64,000 bases of DNA from Calothrix brevissima NIES-22 (GCF_002367995.1 NZ_AP018207.1:2463083-2527082), one strand, 5' to 3'; positions 44,200 to 52,300 are shown, counted from the first letter of the stretch. Numbers and translations: made by a program. The notes: generated by a model from the letters alone, not told the origin.

Positions 44200-44312
44200 A
44201 CTATTAGACTTCTTTCATGGGCGGGTTTCCCAACTTGAGCAAAGTCTCCGTCACGCAAAGACGCGAACAAGAACGCAAAAATTAGGACTTTTGCAAGAGA
44301 TTCCATGAGCTA
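44200..44312. repeat. Interspersed repeat, copy A (inverted to 49450-49567)
   Basis: TTAGACTTCTTTCATGG at 44203 and GCAAAGACGCGAACAAGAACG with GGACTTTTGCAAGAGATTCC later in this stretch correspond, in reverse, to the stretch at 49450-49567. This is a dispersed repeat found in two Nostocales-type gaps of the window. Confidence 0.5.
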
Positions 44313-44410
44313 TCCTCACAAGGAACAATAAAAATCCATCTTCTCTAGTCCCTAGCCCCTAGCCTAAGCGCCCCTATTTTTAGGGCTTGTTTAATGACTA
44401 ATACAAAGAT

Positions 44411-44443
44411 GGGTTATACCCCTCAATCCTAAAGTGCTATACT
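44411..44443 (+). promoter_or_regulatory. Promoter of small RNA unit 1
   Basis: -35-like TTATAC (44414-44419) and -10 TATACT (44438-44443) with an 18-bp spacer. The -35 lies in a short palindrome GGGT-TAT-ACCC (44411-44421), at the same place as in the other units. Confidence 0.55.
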
Positions 44444-44449
44444 CTGTTA

Positions 44450-44500
44450 ATTGAATACACCATGATGGTCTGGAGAGCTTTTAAATGGCTCTTCTTTTTC
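44450..44500 (+). ncRNA. Putative small RNA, unit 1
   Basis: The first, most diverged unit of a four-copy array. It contains CACCATGATGGTCTGGAGAG and ends in a terminator stem GAGAGC/GCTCTT with a T-run (44494-44500). The start is inferred 7-9 bp after the -10. There is no ORF. The conserved core CACC-TGATG-TCTGGAGAGC is shared with units 2-4. Confidence 0.55.
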
Positions 44501-44545
44501 TTGACTCCACCAACTTAGACAAAAATATTCCAAAATTTTTAATAG

Positions 44546-44579
44546 GGGGTCTTGCCCCTCATAACAAATGTGTTATAAT
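44546..44579 (+). promoter_or_regulatory. Promoter of small RNA unit 2 with palindrome
   Basis: -35 TTGCCC (44552-44557), 16-bp spacer, -10 TATAAT (44574-44579). GGGGTCTTGCCCC (44546-44558) is a perfect palindrome over the -35, and ATAACA-AATG-TGTTAT (44561-44576) is a second palindrome touching the -10. Both are candidate operators. Confidence 0.7.
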
Positions 44580-44585
44580 CTGATA

Positions 44586-44638
44586 TATAGATGCACCCTG
44601 ATGATCTGGAGAGCTGCCCAAGTAGCTCTCTCTTTTTT
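44586..44638 (+). ncRNA. Putative small RNA, unit 2
   Basis: About 50 nt starting near ATAGATGCACCCTGATG and ending in an intrinsic terminator: GAGAGCT (44609-44615) with AGCTCTC (44624-44630) around an 8-base loop, then TCTTTTTT. It is identical to unit 4 over 78 bp (44546-44623 against 44836-44913), including the promoter. No start codon leads to a meaningful ORF. Confidence 0.7.
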
Positions 44639-44689
44639 AAAGCTTCCATAAAACTTCATGATATCTTTGCACAAAAATCGCTGACTGAT

Positions 44690-44722
44690 GGGTATTGACC
44701 CTCATGCGCAAAATGCTATGAT
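44690..44722 (+). promoter_or_regulatory. Promoter of small RNA unit 3 with palindrome
   Basis: -35 TTGACC (44695-44700), 16-bp spacer, -10 TATGAT (44717-44722). The palindrome is GGGT-ATTG-ACCC (44690-44701): its arms differ from units 2 and 4 (GGGG/CCCC) but remain self-complementary, a compensatory pattern. Confidence 0.7.
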
Positions 44723-44728
44723 ATGCTG

Positions 44729-44780
44729 CGTAGATGCACCCTGATGACCTGGAGAGCCGCTTAAGTAGCTCTCTTTTTTT
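44729..44780 (+). ncRNA. Putative small RNA, unit 3
   Basis: Starts near CGTAGATGCACC and keeps the core CACCCTGATGACCTGGAGAG. The terminator stem is GAGAGC/GCTCTC (44752-44757 with 44768-44773) followed by seven T. The terminator loop sequence differs from units 2 and 4 while the stem is kept. Confidence 0.65.
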
Positions 44781-44835
44781 ATTAGCGATAAAACAGCAAA
44801 AAAAGATTAATCATTTTTTTATATTTTTTAAGTAA

Positions 44836-44869
44836 GGGGTCTTGCCCCTCATAACAAATGTGTTATAAT
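44836..44869 (+). promoter_or_regulatory. Promoter of small RNA unit 4 with palindrome
   Basis: -35 TTGCCC (44842-44847), -10 TATAAT (44864-44869), with the same GGGGTCTTGCCCC palindrome (44836-44848) and ATAACA/TGTTAT palindrome as unit 2. Confidence 0.7.
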
Positions 44870-44875
44870 CTGATA

Positions 44876-44926
44876 TATAGATGCACCCTGATGATCTGGA
44901 GAGCTGCCCAAGTGGCTCTCCTTTTT
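44876..44926 (+). ncRNA. Putative small RNA, unit 4
   Basis: This copy is 78-bp identical to unit 2 through the promoter and transcript. One A-to-G change (44914) sits in the terminator stem and keeps pairing as U-G (GAGAGCT with GGCTCTC). A CTTTTT tail follows. It lies 145 bp from the 3' end of the convergent MBL gene. Confidence 0.7.
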
Positions 44927-45070
44927 CAATTTTTATCCACAACTGAATATTTTCTAGTCAAGACTTGAGTCTTCTATGTGTCACCGAGCTTTTTTCTTGC
45001 ATGAACTAAGGGCAGTTTTATTAATCAATGCACAATGACTACAATGCCCTAACAATTTCCAGCAGAATAC

Positions 45071-45943
45071 CTAAACAGCTTTCATCCATTCAATACACTT
45101 TTTCATTTCTTGGTGCATGGTATCAACATCAGCATGAAATCTTCGACCATGACCAGGTAATACCCACTCAAATGAGTAATCAGCTAACTTACTCATTGAT
45201 TTAATCTGTTCTGACCAAGAATACCAACAGAAATCGCGGAACGCAACCAATTGTTGTAAATTATTTGACCAAGCGAGATGATCGCCAGTAAAGAGAAACT
45301 TATTTTGATAAAGTAAAACAGTGTGCCCTTGGGAATGACCGGGAACTGGGATAATTAATACATCTGCACTCAAAGCAAATGGTTCCACACCAGTCAGTTG
45401 GATTTCTACATTGCGAGTACCCGCAGTAATATCATCTGCATGAAGAATGCGCTGACAATGAAAATGTTCGGCAAACTTTTGATGATCTGCAATATCATCT
45501 CTGTGGGTGAGGTACATATAAGCAATTCCCCCAATGTCCTCTAAACGCTTGACTAGAGGCGCTGAAAAACTAGGAGAATCAACTAAAATATTCCCTGCTG
45601 GATGTTGAATAAAATAGCTAGCAGCAGCAAAAGATTTTTCTGAGTGATAGCCACAATGGTAAACATTTTCTGCTATTAATATTGGCAGAGTTTCTTGAGC
45701 AATTTTAATATCTTCAGGTTTTTCAACTGTACCAATAGAATTAGTAGGACAAGATAAAAGTGCTTGTAGTGCTGCTAATCTTTCAGTTGGATTTGTGGGT
45801 TGATGATAAACTGCTGACTGTTCGTCAATACTATGAAATACTTCCGGAGCCATCCAGCGACAGGTATCACAATCTATACAAGTATTATCTACATAAAAAT
45901 CGCCGTGAACATTTTCTGAGCGACGTAGTTTTAAATTCGCCAT
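45071..45943 (-). CDS. Ferredoxin-MBL fusion protein
   Basis: This 290-aa protein fuses an N-terminal [4Fe-4S] ferredoxin-like domain (about 12-75; CIDCDTCRWMAPEVF and CPTNSIG) to a metallo-beta-lactamase domain (about 95-290; GNILVDSPSFS, THRDDIADHQKF, GHSQGHTVLLY, TGDHLAW and PGHGRRFHADV). The usual HxHxDH motif is HRDDIADH, lacking the middle His, so metal binding may be altered. A redox-linked hydrolase is a possible role; substrate is unknown. It is convergent with gatB across the small RNA array. Confidence 0.85.
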   Translation of the reverse strand: MANLKLRRSENVHGDFYVDNTCIDCDTCRWMAPEVFHSIDEQSAVYHQPTNPTERLAALQALLSCPTNSIGTVEKPEDIKIAQETLPILIAENVYHCGYHSEKSFAAASYFIQHPAGNILVDSPSFSAPLVKRLEDIGGIAYMYLTHRDDIADHQKFAEHFHCQRILHADDITAGTRNVEIQLTGVEPFALSADVLIIPVPGHSQGHTVLLYQNKFLFTGDHLAWSNNLQQLVAFRDFCWYSWSEQIKSMSKLADYSFEWVLPGHGRRFHADVDTMHQEMKKCIEWMKAV

Positions 45944-46164
45944 ATTAAAATCCTTTCCGTCTAGCTAATTGCTGATTCTCAGCAACTTATATCACCACGC
46001 TAGCAAAACTCAACGCAGATTATAGAAGTCTTGAGAGATAAATTGATTGCTCAAATAGAGACATATTTTGATACAGCTAGCAGCAAAGGATCGTCTTTTG
46101 CTCATAGTGCAAAATTAGGTATTTTATAGAGAAATAAAAATAAGCGATCGCCTACTTCCACAAC

Positions 46165-46815
46165 TCATAAATAACCTTCAACTTCAGCAAATTTACGCAA
46201 TCGTGGCAAACATTGACGTTGATAAAAGCTGCTTAAAGTCGGGATAGGTAAGCCAAATTGCTCAGATAATTCCTTCCAACTAGCTTCAGGGGGTAGGCGT
46301 TTCAAAATTAATATCTGACAATTGACATCAGGACGGCCTTTCACATAAGTAGCCCGCAAATCTCTCGTAGTATCTGCTTTTACCCAATTTCTGACATTTT
46401 CTAAAATTGGCGGTGCTTCTGGGGTAGCAGCTAGGTTTTCTACAGGATCGATCGTCTCACTGCGATCGCCTGAACCAGACTGAAGTACTTTTAAAGGAAC
46501 CTTAATAATTTGTTCTCGTTGTTGGTTGATATAAAAGTCTTGTAATCGGCGTTTTAAATATGCATTCAACCAAGTTACAACACTTCCATAGTTAGGATCG
46601 TAAGCTTGGCCTGTGCTAGCTTCACAAATATTACGACAAAAATATAACCAAGTTTGTTGGAGAGCGTCTTGATAATAGGAAGCAGTTTCCTTCCAGAGTT
46701 TGTTTGCAGTCAGGCGAATGATTTGTGTAAGCAACTTTTGACGCTGTAGACTTCCAGGTGGATTTTTACAGGCTTGGGTAACTAAGTGGCGTAGCTGTTC
46801 ATCAAGTTGAAGCAT
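46165..46815 (-). CDS. Sigma-70-like protein
   Basis: This 216-aa protein resembles cyanobacterial sigma-70-family sequences: a region-2-like helical part (about 30-100; DALQQTWLYFCRNICEAST) and a region-4-like helix-turn-helix at the C-terminus (SWKELSEQFGLPIPTLSSFYQRQCLPRL). The middle is a linker. It lacks a clear region 3 and may be a group-4 (ECF-like) sigma factor or a related regulator. Targets are unknown. It is isolated, between the ferredoxin-MBL gene and the DUF2330 gene, all on the minus strand. Confidence 0.6.
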   Translation of the reverse strand: MLQLDEQLRHLVTQACKNPPGSLQRQKLLTQIIRLTANKLWKETASYYQDALQQTWLYFCRNICEASTGQAYDPNYGSVVTWLNAYLKRRLQDFYINQQREQIIKVPLKVLQSGSGDRSETIDPVENLAATPEAPPILENVRNWVKADTTRDLRATYVKGRPDVNCQILILKRLPPEASWKELSEQFGLPIPTLSSFYQRQCLPRLRKFAEVEGYL

Positions 46816-47042
46816 ACCAATCTGGGTTTAAAAAGCAAGAATAGCACAGTATGGCGTATAACAATGTACTAAAGAATTACCCTTCGTCGTGATATTAATT
46901 CTGATGCTTCATCCAGAAAATGAAGATTTTGATAAATAGTCACAGGAAAGACGTAGAGAGTTTGTGAGATAAACTGTCCCCACGTCTTGCAAAAGCGTTG
47001 AAATTATGGAACTTACAGTCAAATTAGTGAACTGTTATGTAC

Positions 47043-48419
47043 CTATAAACCCAACCAAGAAAAGAATTGTTTCCACCAAGAATTTGTAATTTCGCCAACA
47101 GTTAACTTCATCTTGCGGCGAATATCTTGAATATTCCAGTTGGTTAGCTTGGCTAAAGTTTGCGCTTCTTGTTCAAAGCGTTTAGGTAAAGACTGTTTAT
47201 ATTCTCTTCCCGCAGGACATTTGACCTCACCTAAAAACGGATGTTGTAAAATATAACGTCCCTGGAAAGACTCACGATTAGAAGTTTCTTGGAACATTGG
47301 ATCTTCAGGAAACTTATTGCGAGTATAGCGGATATGCAAGCGACTGATGAAAACACCACTGTTATAAACTGGAGGACGGACACTGCGACGGGATGCGGGA
47401 AAGTCATCACTAGAATCCCCATCTAGCCAAAATACACCAGCTTGCTTGAGTTCTTCCGGCGATAAAGGTTCAGCAGAACAAGGATCGCAACTGCTCATAT
47501 CCCAGGCGTATTCCAAGAAAGCAACTTTGCGGTCTTCTTTATTGTAGGCTGTTTGGAACATGGACTTATAGAATTCGCCAAATTCCTCTTTGACATACAG
47601 GGGAATATTAGCATCCGAAGGGACTTTTACTGTCCGGTAATTGGTAGTTTCTGCTTGTCCTTTGGGCGATAGGATATAAACAATCACATCCTGTTCGCTA
47701 ACTGCATTAACCATACCTAAGCGGATGGGTAACATGAACTTTGGCGATTTATAGGAAATTTGTATTGGGCGCAAAAACTGATAACCAGAGTCTTCAAATT
47801 TTTCGAGGTTGACTTTAGCAACAAAGAATTTCATCGCCGAACGAATATATGGCTTGAGTAAATCTTTTGCACCTTTAGGAATTTTGTAACCATTTTGACG
47901 CAGCCAGGTTTCTAATCCACCCGATTCTTTAGCGCTGAGAATCACAATGTCATATTCACCGACATTGAAACGCGCCTCGACAGTAACACCCAATTTATCA
48001 GCACTGGCTCTGCTAGCTCCGCCTTCATTTCTGGCGGATGGTGCAGGTACCGCTTGCATTCTTTCCTCATCAAGTCGAGCGCAGGGATCTGAATCGAAAT
48101 ATTCTACCAAGCGGGGTGCGCTAAAAGCGTCAAGACGTTCAATAATCTTGGGTTCAGCAACGCGAACTTGCTCTTTTTTCAAAACAGTTGGTACGGGAAC
48201 AACGATCGCAAAATCTTTGACTTCCCCTTGAAAATCATTTGCCATTGTCAACACAGTGCGATCGCCATCTCGCGCAATTACTACTTGAGAAGCTTTGTTA
48301 TATAACTTGGCGTCAGCTTTAGACACATAAAATCCGCAAAATGCCCATGCTGTCGGCGCAAAGCACAGTACAGCTACCAACACCATCACTATGGGGATGA
48401 AGAATTTTAAAGGTTTCAT
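47043..48419 (-). CDS. DUF2330 protein
   Basis: This 458-aa exported protein has a signal peptide of about 1-26 (FFIPIVMVLVAVLCFAPTAWA) and the DUF2330 hallmarks CGFYVSKADAKLYNKASQVVIA and NDFQGEVKDFAIVVPVP. A CDPC motif (SSCDPCSAEP) follows in the middle. Residues around 120-140 (VPAPSARNEGGASRA) look like a translated interspersed repeat. Function is unknown. It lies 26 bp downstream of an RnfD-like gene, so the two probably form one operon and may act together at the membrane. Confidence 0.8.
   Translation of the reverse strand: MKPLKFFIPIVMVLVAVLCFAPTAWAFCGFYVSKADAKLYNKASQVVIARDGDRTVLTMANDFQGEVKDFAIVVPVPTVLKKEQVRVAEPKIIERLDAFSAPRLVEYFDSDPCARLDEERMQAVPAPSARNEGGASRASADKLGVTVEARFNVGEYDIVILSAKESGGLETWLRQNGYKIPKGAKDLLKPYIRSAMKFFVAKVNLEKFEDSGYQFLRPIQISYKSPKFMLPIRLGMVNAVSEQDVIVYILSPKGQAETTNYRTVKVPSDANIPLYVKEEFGEFYKSMFQTAYNKEDRKVAFLEYAWDMSSCDPCSAEPLSPEELKQAGVFWLDGDSSDDFPASRRSVRPPVYNSGVFISRLHIRYTRNKFPEDPMFQETSNRESFQGRYILQHPFLGEVKCPAGREYKQSLPKRFEQEAQTLAKLTNWNIQDIRRKMKLTVGEITNSWWKQFFSWLGL
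48003..48055. repeat. Repeat-derived segment inside DUF2330 gene
   Basis: This stretch is translated as VPAPSARNEGGASRASA and reads like an interspersed element with GCTAGC and a compositional bias unlike the flanking coding sequence. It is in frame. Identification as a repeat is from memory of Nostoc-type sequences and is tentative. Confidence 0.35.
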
Positions 48420-48445
48420 TTTATTTCTCGATTTTGTTAAAGGGG

Positions 48446-49279
48446 TTAGGGGCTAGGGACGGGAGAATTATCAGTAACATTGTTGTTATCTTCTTTACTT
48501 AGCCAGGAATATTTAGGAGCGGAGAAAAAGACATCGAATAGCAGCGTTAATGGCGCTAGGATAAATAATGCCCAAAAAACTGCGCTGGAAATAAAGAAGT
48601 AATTCCGCAGTATAAAAGTGAATAGAGCAATGCAGACTGCCCAGAGTATACGCCCAATTCTGGCATTAGGAATTGACCGAGGATCGGTGACCATAAATAG
48701 AGCAAATAACAACAAAGATCCACTCATCAACCGATGCAGATAAACATCCCAAGTCCACCCCAGCCAGAGATTACGCATTGCCTCTAGCATGGCGTAGGAA
48801 CCCAAAAACGCTGCTGTAGTGTCCCAACGACCAACTCGTTGTAAAATCATCCCCCCAGTCCCGAAAAATAACAGCCCATACCACCAGTCCTCACCCCACT
48901 GTCCGGGAGAAACCCAAGCATCAGAGGTGAGTAATAAAGCGGTAATAATGCCAAAATTCGCCGGATTGAAGAAATGCTTATTTCCGACTTGGAAGAGAAA
49001 CTTACTGGCGATCGCACTTGCTGCGGCTAAAGCCATTGTTGTCCAATGATCCGCCCGCAACAGTAAGCTGAGTCCTAAGGAGGTAATTAGGGCGCTACGA
49101 AGATTCAGCTTGTGTTCTTGGCTAATTAGCGATGACAAAATCCATTGAGTTAATAGACAAGTTGCGATCGCCACCCCAATTAACTCCGGACGCAGCGTCC
49201 AATCCCTAGTCCCAATTCCCAAAACAAGGAACAACGACAAAAACAGAATTTGATAATCTCGGATATCATTTAACACCAT
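48446..49279 (-). CDS. RnfD/NqrB-like membrane protein
   Basis: This 277-aa protein has about eight hydrophobic segments and shares features with RnfD/NqrB electron-transport subunits: NLRSALITSLGLSLLLRAD, FFNPANFGIITALLL and MVTDPRSIPNARIGR. The ordinary Rnf complex partners are absent here, while DUF2330 sits directly downstream. The flavinylation threonine context of RnfD is not clear to me, so a redox role is only suggested. Membrane localisation is certain. Confidence 0.78.
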   Translation of the reverse strand: MVLNDIRDYQILFLSLFLVLGIGTRDWTLRPELIGVAIATCLLTQWILSSLISQEHKLNLRSALITSLGLSLLLRADHWTTMALAAASAIASKFLFQVGNKHFFNPANFGIITALLLTSDAWVSPGQWGEDWWYGLLFFGTGGMILQRVGRWDTTAAFLGSYAMLEAMRNLWLGWTWDVYLHRLMSGSLLLFALFMVTDPRSIPNARIGRILWAVCIALFTFILRNYFFISSAVFWALFILAPLTLLFDVFFSAPKYSWLSKEDNNNVTDNSPVPSP

Positions 49280-49591
49280 TACCCGTCTACTCCGGGATTC
49301 CTCGCAGATTTTTCCTCAATCTAGACGGTGAAACGGGTAAATAATGCCGTTGTTACAGTTTTTGTTACAAACTCAATTTCTCAGCATCAGAAATCAGGCG
49401 AGAACTTTATACAAATTAATCTTGCGTATCTATTCGCTACAATTCAAACATTAGACCTCTTGCAAAAGTCATAATTTTCGCGTTCTTCTTTGCGTCTTTG
49501 CGTCTTTGCGTGAGCTTTTCAAACTCCTAGTCAACACAGCGACAATATTTATGCAAGAAGTCTATTATCTTCCATACCAACTCTGAAGCTT
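49280..49591. other. 312-bp gap before GNAT gene
   Basis: It holds an interspersed repeat (49450-49567, related to 44200-44312) with TTGCGTC units. No ORF. Confidence 0.4.
49450..49567. repeat. Interspersed repeat, copy B (inverted to 44200-44312)
   Basis: AGACCTCTTGCAAAAGTC and TTTTCGCGTTCTTC with TTGCGTCTTTGCGTC, ending GCAAGAAGTCTATTA, correspond inverted to copy A. Its ends are partly inverted repeats of each other (AGACCTCTTGCA and TGCAAGAAGTCT). Confidence 0.5.
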
Positions 49592-50089
49592 ATGCAAATC
49601 CGCAATGCGACACCAGCCGATGTCCCCAAAGTCTTACCTATGGTTGCAAAGATTTGTGCATTACATGATGCTTGGGACTCCGCCAAATATGGATTTTTGC
49701 CCAATCCAGAACAGCGTTATCAAAACTGGTTAGGGCGGTTAGCAAATAGCGATGGCGTTGCCAACGCTTCCAGCGTACGCAGTGTATTTTTAGTAACTGA
49801 AGATGAAGAGAACTTGGTAGCGTTTTTAGTAGCAACAGTTGAACGCGAAATCCCAATTTATCGGTTACAAGAATACGCCTTCATTCATGATATTTGGGTT
49901 GAGCCAGAATATCGCCAAAAAAGAGTAGCAAAGCAGATGGTGATGCAAGCTGTGGAACGCTTCGAGCAAATGGGAGTGAAGCAAATTAGATTAGACACCG
50001 CAGCCATCAACGAAGCCGCACGCAAATTATTTACATCTTGTGGTTTTCGCATCAGCACTATAGAAATGCTGATGGAATTTAGTCAATAG
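49592..50089 (+). CDS. GNAT family N-acetyltransferase
   Basis: This 165-aa protein has the GNAT fold: N-terminal MQIRNATPADVPKVLPMVAK, the acetyl-CoA-binding stretch IHDIWVEPEYRQKRVAKQMVMQAV (Q/R-x-x-G/A loop form RQKRVA) and C-terminal AARKLFTSCGF. Its acceptor is unknown. The middle of the protein contains a stretch (SDGVANASSVRS) with repeat-like composition at 49748-49788. Confidence 0.85.
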   Translation: MQIRNATPADVPKVLPMVAKICALHDAWDSAKYGFLPNPEQRYQNWLGRLANSDGVANASSVRSVFLVTEDEENLVAFLVATVEREIPIYRLQEYAFIHDIWVEPEYRQKRVAKQMVMQAVERFEQMGVKQIRLDTAAINEAARKLFTSCGFRISTIEMLMEFSQ

Positions 50090-50186
50090 TCAATAGTCCA
50101 GAGTCCAGAGTCCAGAGTCAATAGTCCACAGTAATTAACCTTAAACATTGACCATTGACCATTGACCATTGACCATTGACCATTGA
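50087..50186. repeat. Heptamer tandem repeats
   Basis: AGTCCAG/AGTCAAT units followed by TGACCAT units fill the gap between the GNAT gene and ndhN in inverted halves. Confidence 0.75.
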
Positions 50187-50663
50187 CTAACCAGCTAACA
50201 GCGTTTTTTCCAGAGGTGTCCAACGAAAAGCGCGATCGCCACCTCTTTCAATTACAACCTTGACTTTTGGCTCTAAACGTGGTAAAGCCGTTAAGTAATC
50301 AAGTTCTTGATTGGAAAGAATATGTCCCTCAATAATCCACAATACGAGTCCTTTGGACTTTGGTGGTAACTGTTCTAAGTGGGAACCGATCAGAGGTGGC
50401 AAATAGTATACATTACCTACTGCCGCACCACTACCAGTACTTTTTTTACCCAAATGAGGTGGTCTGACGCCATGAACTCCGGTGAGATAGGCAGCCAAAT
50501 CCCCTAGTCCCTTAGCACTAATGTGGAGAGTTTCGTAGCCGGTTGCACGCAGTCGGCGGCGATACCGACCTTCATAACCCCCCTCTGGAGGTACATAAAC
50601 ACCAAGAGAACCAACTTTTTCTAGTTCGCGAATAAAAGCGTTGCCAGTGGTAAGTAGCGCCAT
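50187..50663 (-). CDS. ndhN: NAD(P)H-quinone oxidoreductase subunit N
   Basis: This 158-aa subunit of the cyanobacterial NDH-1 complex is recognised by near-full-length family features: MALLTTGNAFIRELEKVGSLGVYVPPEGG, GYETLHISAKGLGDLAAYLTGVHGVRP, and PKVKVVIERGGDRAFRWTPL. It is one of the oxygenic-photosynthesis-specific subunits of the peripheral arm, on the cytoplasmic side, in cyclic electron flow and CO2 uptake. The gene is single. Confidence 0.92.
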   Translation of the reverse strand: MALLTTGNAFIRELEKVGSLGVYVPPEGGYEGRYRRRLRATGYETLHISAKGLGDLAAYLTGVHGVRPPHLGKKSTGSGAAVGNVYYLPPLIGSHLEQLPPKSKGLVLWIIEGHILSNQELDYLTALPRLEPKVKVVIERGGDRAFRWTPLEKTLLAG

Positions 50664-51664
50664 AGATATTCGTTCTATCTCACTTTAGATATCTCTATTA
50701 TTTATCGTGAACCGTTCAATTAGGCTCAACAATTAATTTATGATCTAGATTAGGATTACTTGCTGTCAATCCATCCGGCAATATCGCTTCATCACCAATT
50801 TGCTCCCTCTAGACAGCACGGGAATGAGAGACAAAGGGAAAAGATAATTATTACCTATTCTTTTCTTCCCCAATGCCCAATGCCCAATGCCCAATGCCCA
50901 ATGCCCAATGCCCTATTCCCAAAAACTTTCTAGACAAATCTAAATAAATCATATATATTGTTAGATTGTGACCAAATACGCAAATTAGGCTGCCCTCTTA
51001 TTGGCATTCTGAGCTAGTGTAAGCATCAAGAGTTAATGACTTGATAGCAAATTTGCAAAAAGCTAGCGTAGAGCGATCGGAGACTGGTAAACTAAAAAAG
51101 CTTTCGGGTCAAATATAGAACTTATGGCTGGAAAATTCAAGCCAACCCTAAGTTCCAGGCTACATTCACTCCTGTAGTCCTGAAAAAGTAGGCAAAACCT
51201 TGAACAATAGTTTAAGGTATTTTAGTCGGAGTAGAAACTAAGCAGTAGTGTTGGTTTGGTCGCATTACATCAGCCTTAGTTAAAGGATACTGAGTGGCAA
51301 GAAGCTGCTTAAGTCCAACTACAGCACGGCTGTCGCTAAATGTCGGCAAGCCCGGTTTTAGCGCCTGCCTCCAGAAAGTGCCTAAGCAATTGCTTGGATA
51401 AAAGCATTGCTGCACAAAGTGCAAAGCCCTCAAGCCTTGCCTTGATTCCAGAAGTTAACCCTTCTTATAAAGAAGGTGCTGATGGCTGTTCTGGTGAACT
51501 GGTGAGTGAAAGTAAACGGATTCACCAAACAGTAAGGACATAGTTTTTTGTGTCCCGGAAAACTTGGAGCCTCCAACACGGCTCTAAATTTATCGGTGGA
51601 CAAAAAGCCTGTCTTTTAGAGTCCGATGCCAAGGTTAGCAAGTAGATAAGGAGAACCAGTTACT
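50664..51664. other. 1.0-kb gap and leader of the ribosomal protein cluster
   Basis: It contains CCCAATG heptamers (50871-50917) and a long region of about 600 bp before rplC. A 67-codon ORF (51340-51543) and an antisense 73-codon ORF were seen but look like chance. The last about 120 bp before the GTG of rplC contain AAGGAGA at 51647-51653. Autoregulatory leaders are known for ribosomal operons, but no specific ligand-binding motif was identified here. Confidence 0.45.
50871..50917. repeat. Heptamer tandem repeat (CCCAATG)
   Basis: Six near-perfect units of CCCAATG in tandem. It is the cleanest short tandem repeat in the window and the same family as at 30-70. Confidence 0.85.
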
Positions 51665-52300
51665 GTGTCTGTAGGGATTCTCGGCACCAAGCTGGGCATG
51701 ACCCAAATATTTGACGAAGCAGGAGTAGCAATTCCTGTTACTGTCGTCCAAGCGGGCCCATGCACTGTTACCCAAGTAAAAACTAAACAAACTGATGGTT
51801 ATTCGTCCATTCAAGTTGGTTTTAGTGAAGTTAAACCCAAAGCGCTAAACAAACCGTTGTTAGGGCACTTAGCAAAATCATCTGCCCCAGCGTTGCGCCA
51901 TTTGAACGAGTATCGCACAGATACTGCCAGCGATTATGCTTTAGGTCAAGAAATTAAAGCAGATATTTTTAGTGCAGGTCAAATTGTAGATGTAATCGGT
52001 ACAAGTATCGGTCGCGGTTTTGCAGGCAACCAAAAGCGCAACAACTTTGGTCGCGGGCCCATGTCACATGGTTCCAAAAACCATAGAGCACCCGGTTCCA
52101 TTGGTGCAGGTACCACCCCAGGTCGTGTTTATCCCGGTAAACGGATGGCAGGACGTTTAGGTGGTAGTCGCGTCACAATCCGCAAATTGACTGTAGTACG
52201 AGTCGATGCAGAGCGCAATTTACTGCTAATCAAGGGAGCTATTCCTGGTAAACCAGGTGCGCTGGTAAATATCGTACCTGCCAAGAAAGTTGGTAAGTAG
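51665..52300 (+). CDS. rplC: 50S ribosomal protein L3
   Basis: This 211-aa protein is recognised by [19 protein letters not shown] and [19 protein letters not shown], where the methylated-Gln region ([12 protein letters not shown]) lies. It starts with a GTG and AAGGAGA twelve bases upstream. L3 starts assembly of the 50S subunit. It is the first gene of the cluster here; rpsJ, which precedes it in many bacteria, is not upstream, as usual in cyanobacteria. Confidence 0.97.
   Translation: MSVGILGTKLGMTQIFDEAGVAIPVTVVQAGPCTVTQVKTKQTDGYSSIQVGFSEVKPKALNKPLLGHLAKSSAPALRHLNEYRTDTASDYALGQEIKADIFSAGQIVDVIGTSIGRGFAGNQKRNNFGRGPMSHGSKNHRAPGSIGAGTTPGRVYPGKRMAGRLGGSRVTIRKLTVVRVDAERNLLLIKGAIPGKPGALVNIVPAKKVGK

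Larger units (their letters stand above)
44121..45070. other. 950-bp gap carrying the small RNA array
   Basis: It lies between convergent genes gatB (plus) and the MBL-ferredoxin gene (minus). It has an interspersed repeat at about 44200-44312 (related to 49450-49567), four small RNA units between 44411 and 44926, and a featureless AT-rich tail. Confidence 0.7.

Noticed and set aside
44594-44606. CTGATGA in the small RNAs considered as a hammerhead ribozyme core
   Set aside because: The stem II and the GAAA element needed for a hammerhead are absent; the following sequence is the terminator stem.
51340-51543. 67-codon plus-strand ORF in the rplC leader
   Set aside because: No ribosome binding site, no recognisable domain, and its composition follows the noncoding leader; an antisense 73-codon ORF overlaps it equally well.
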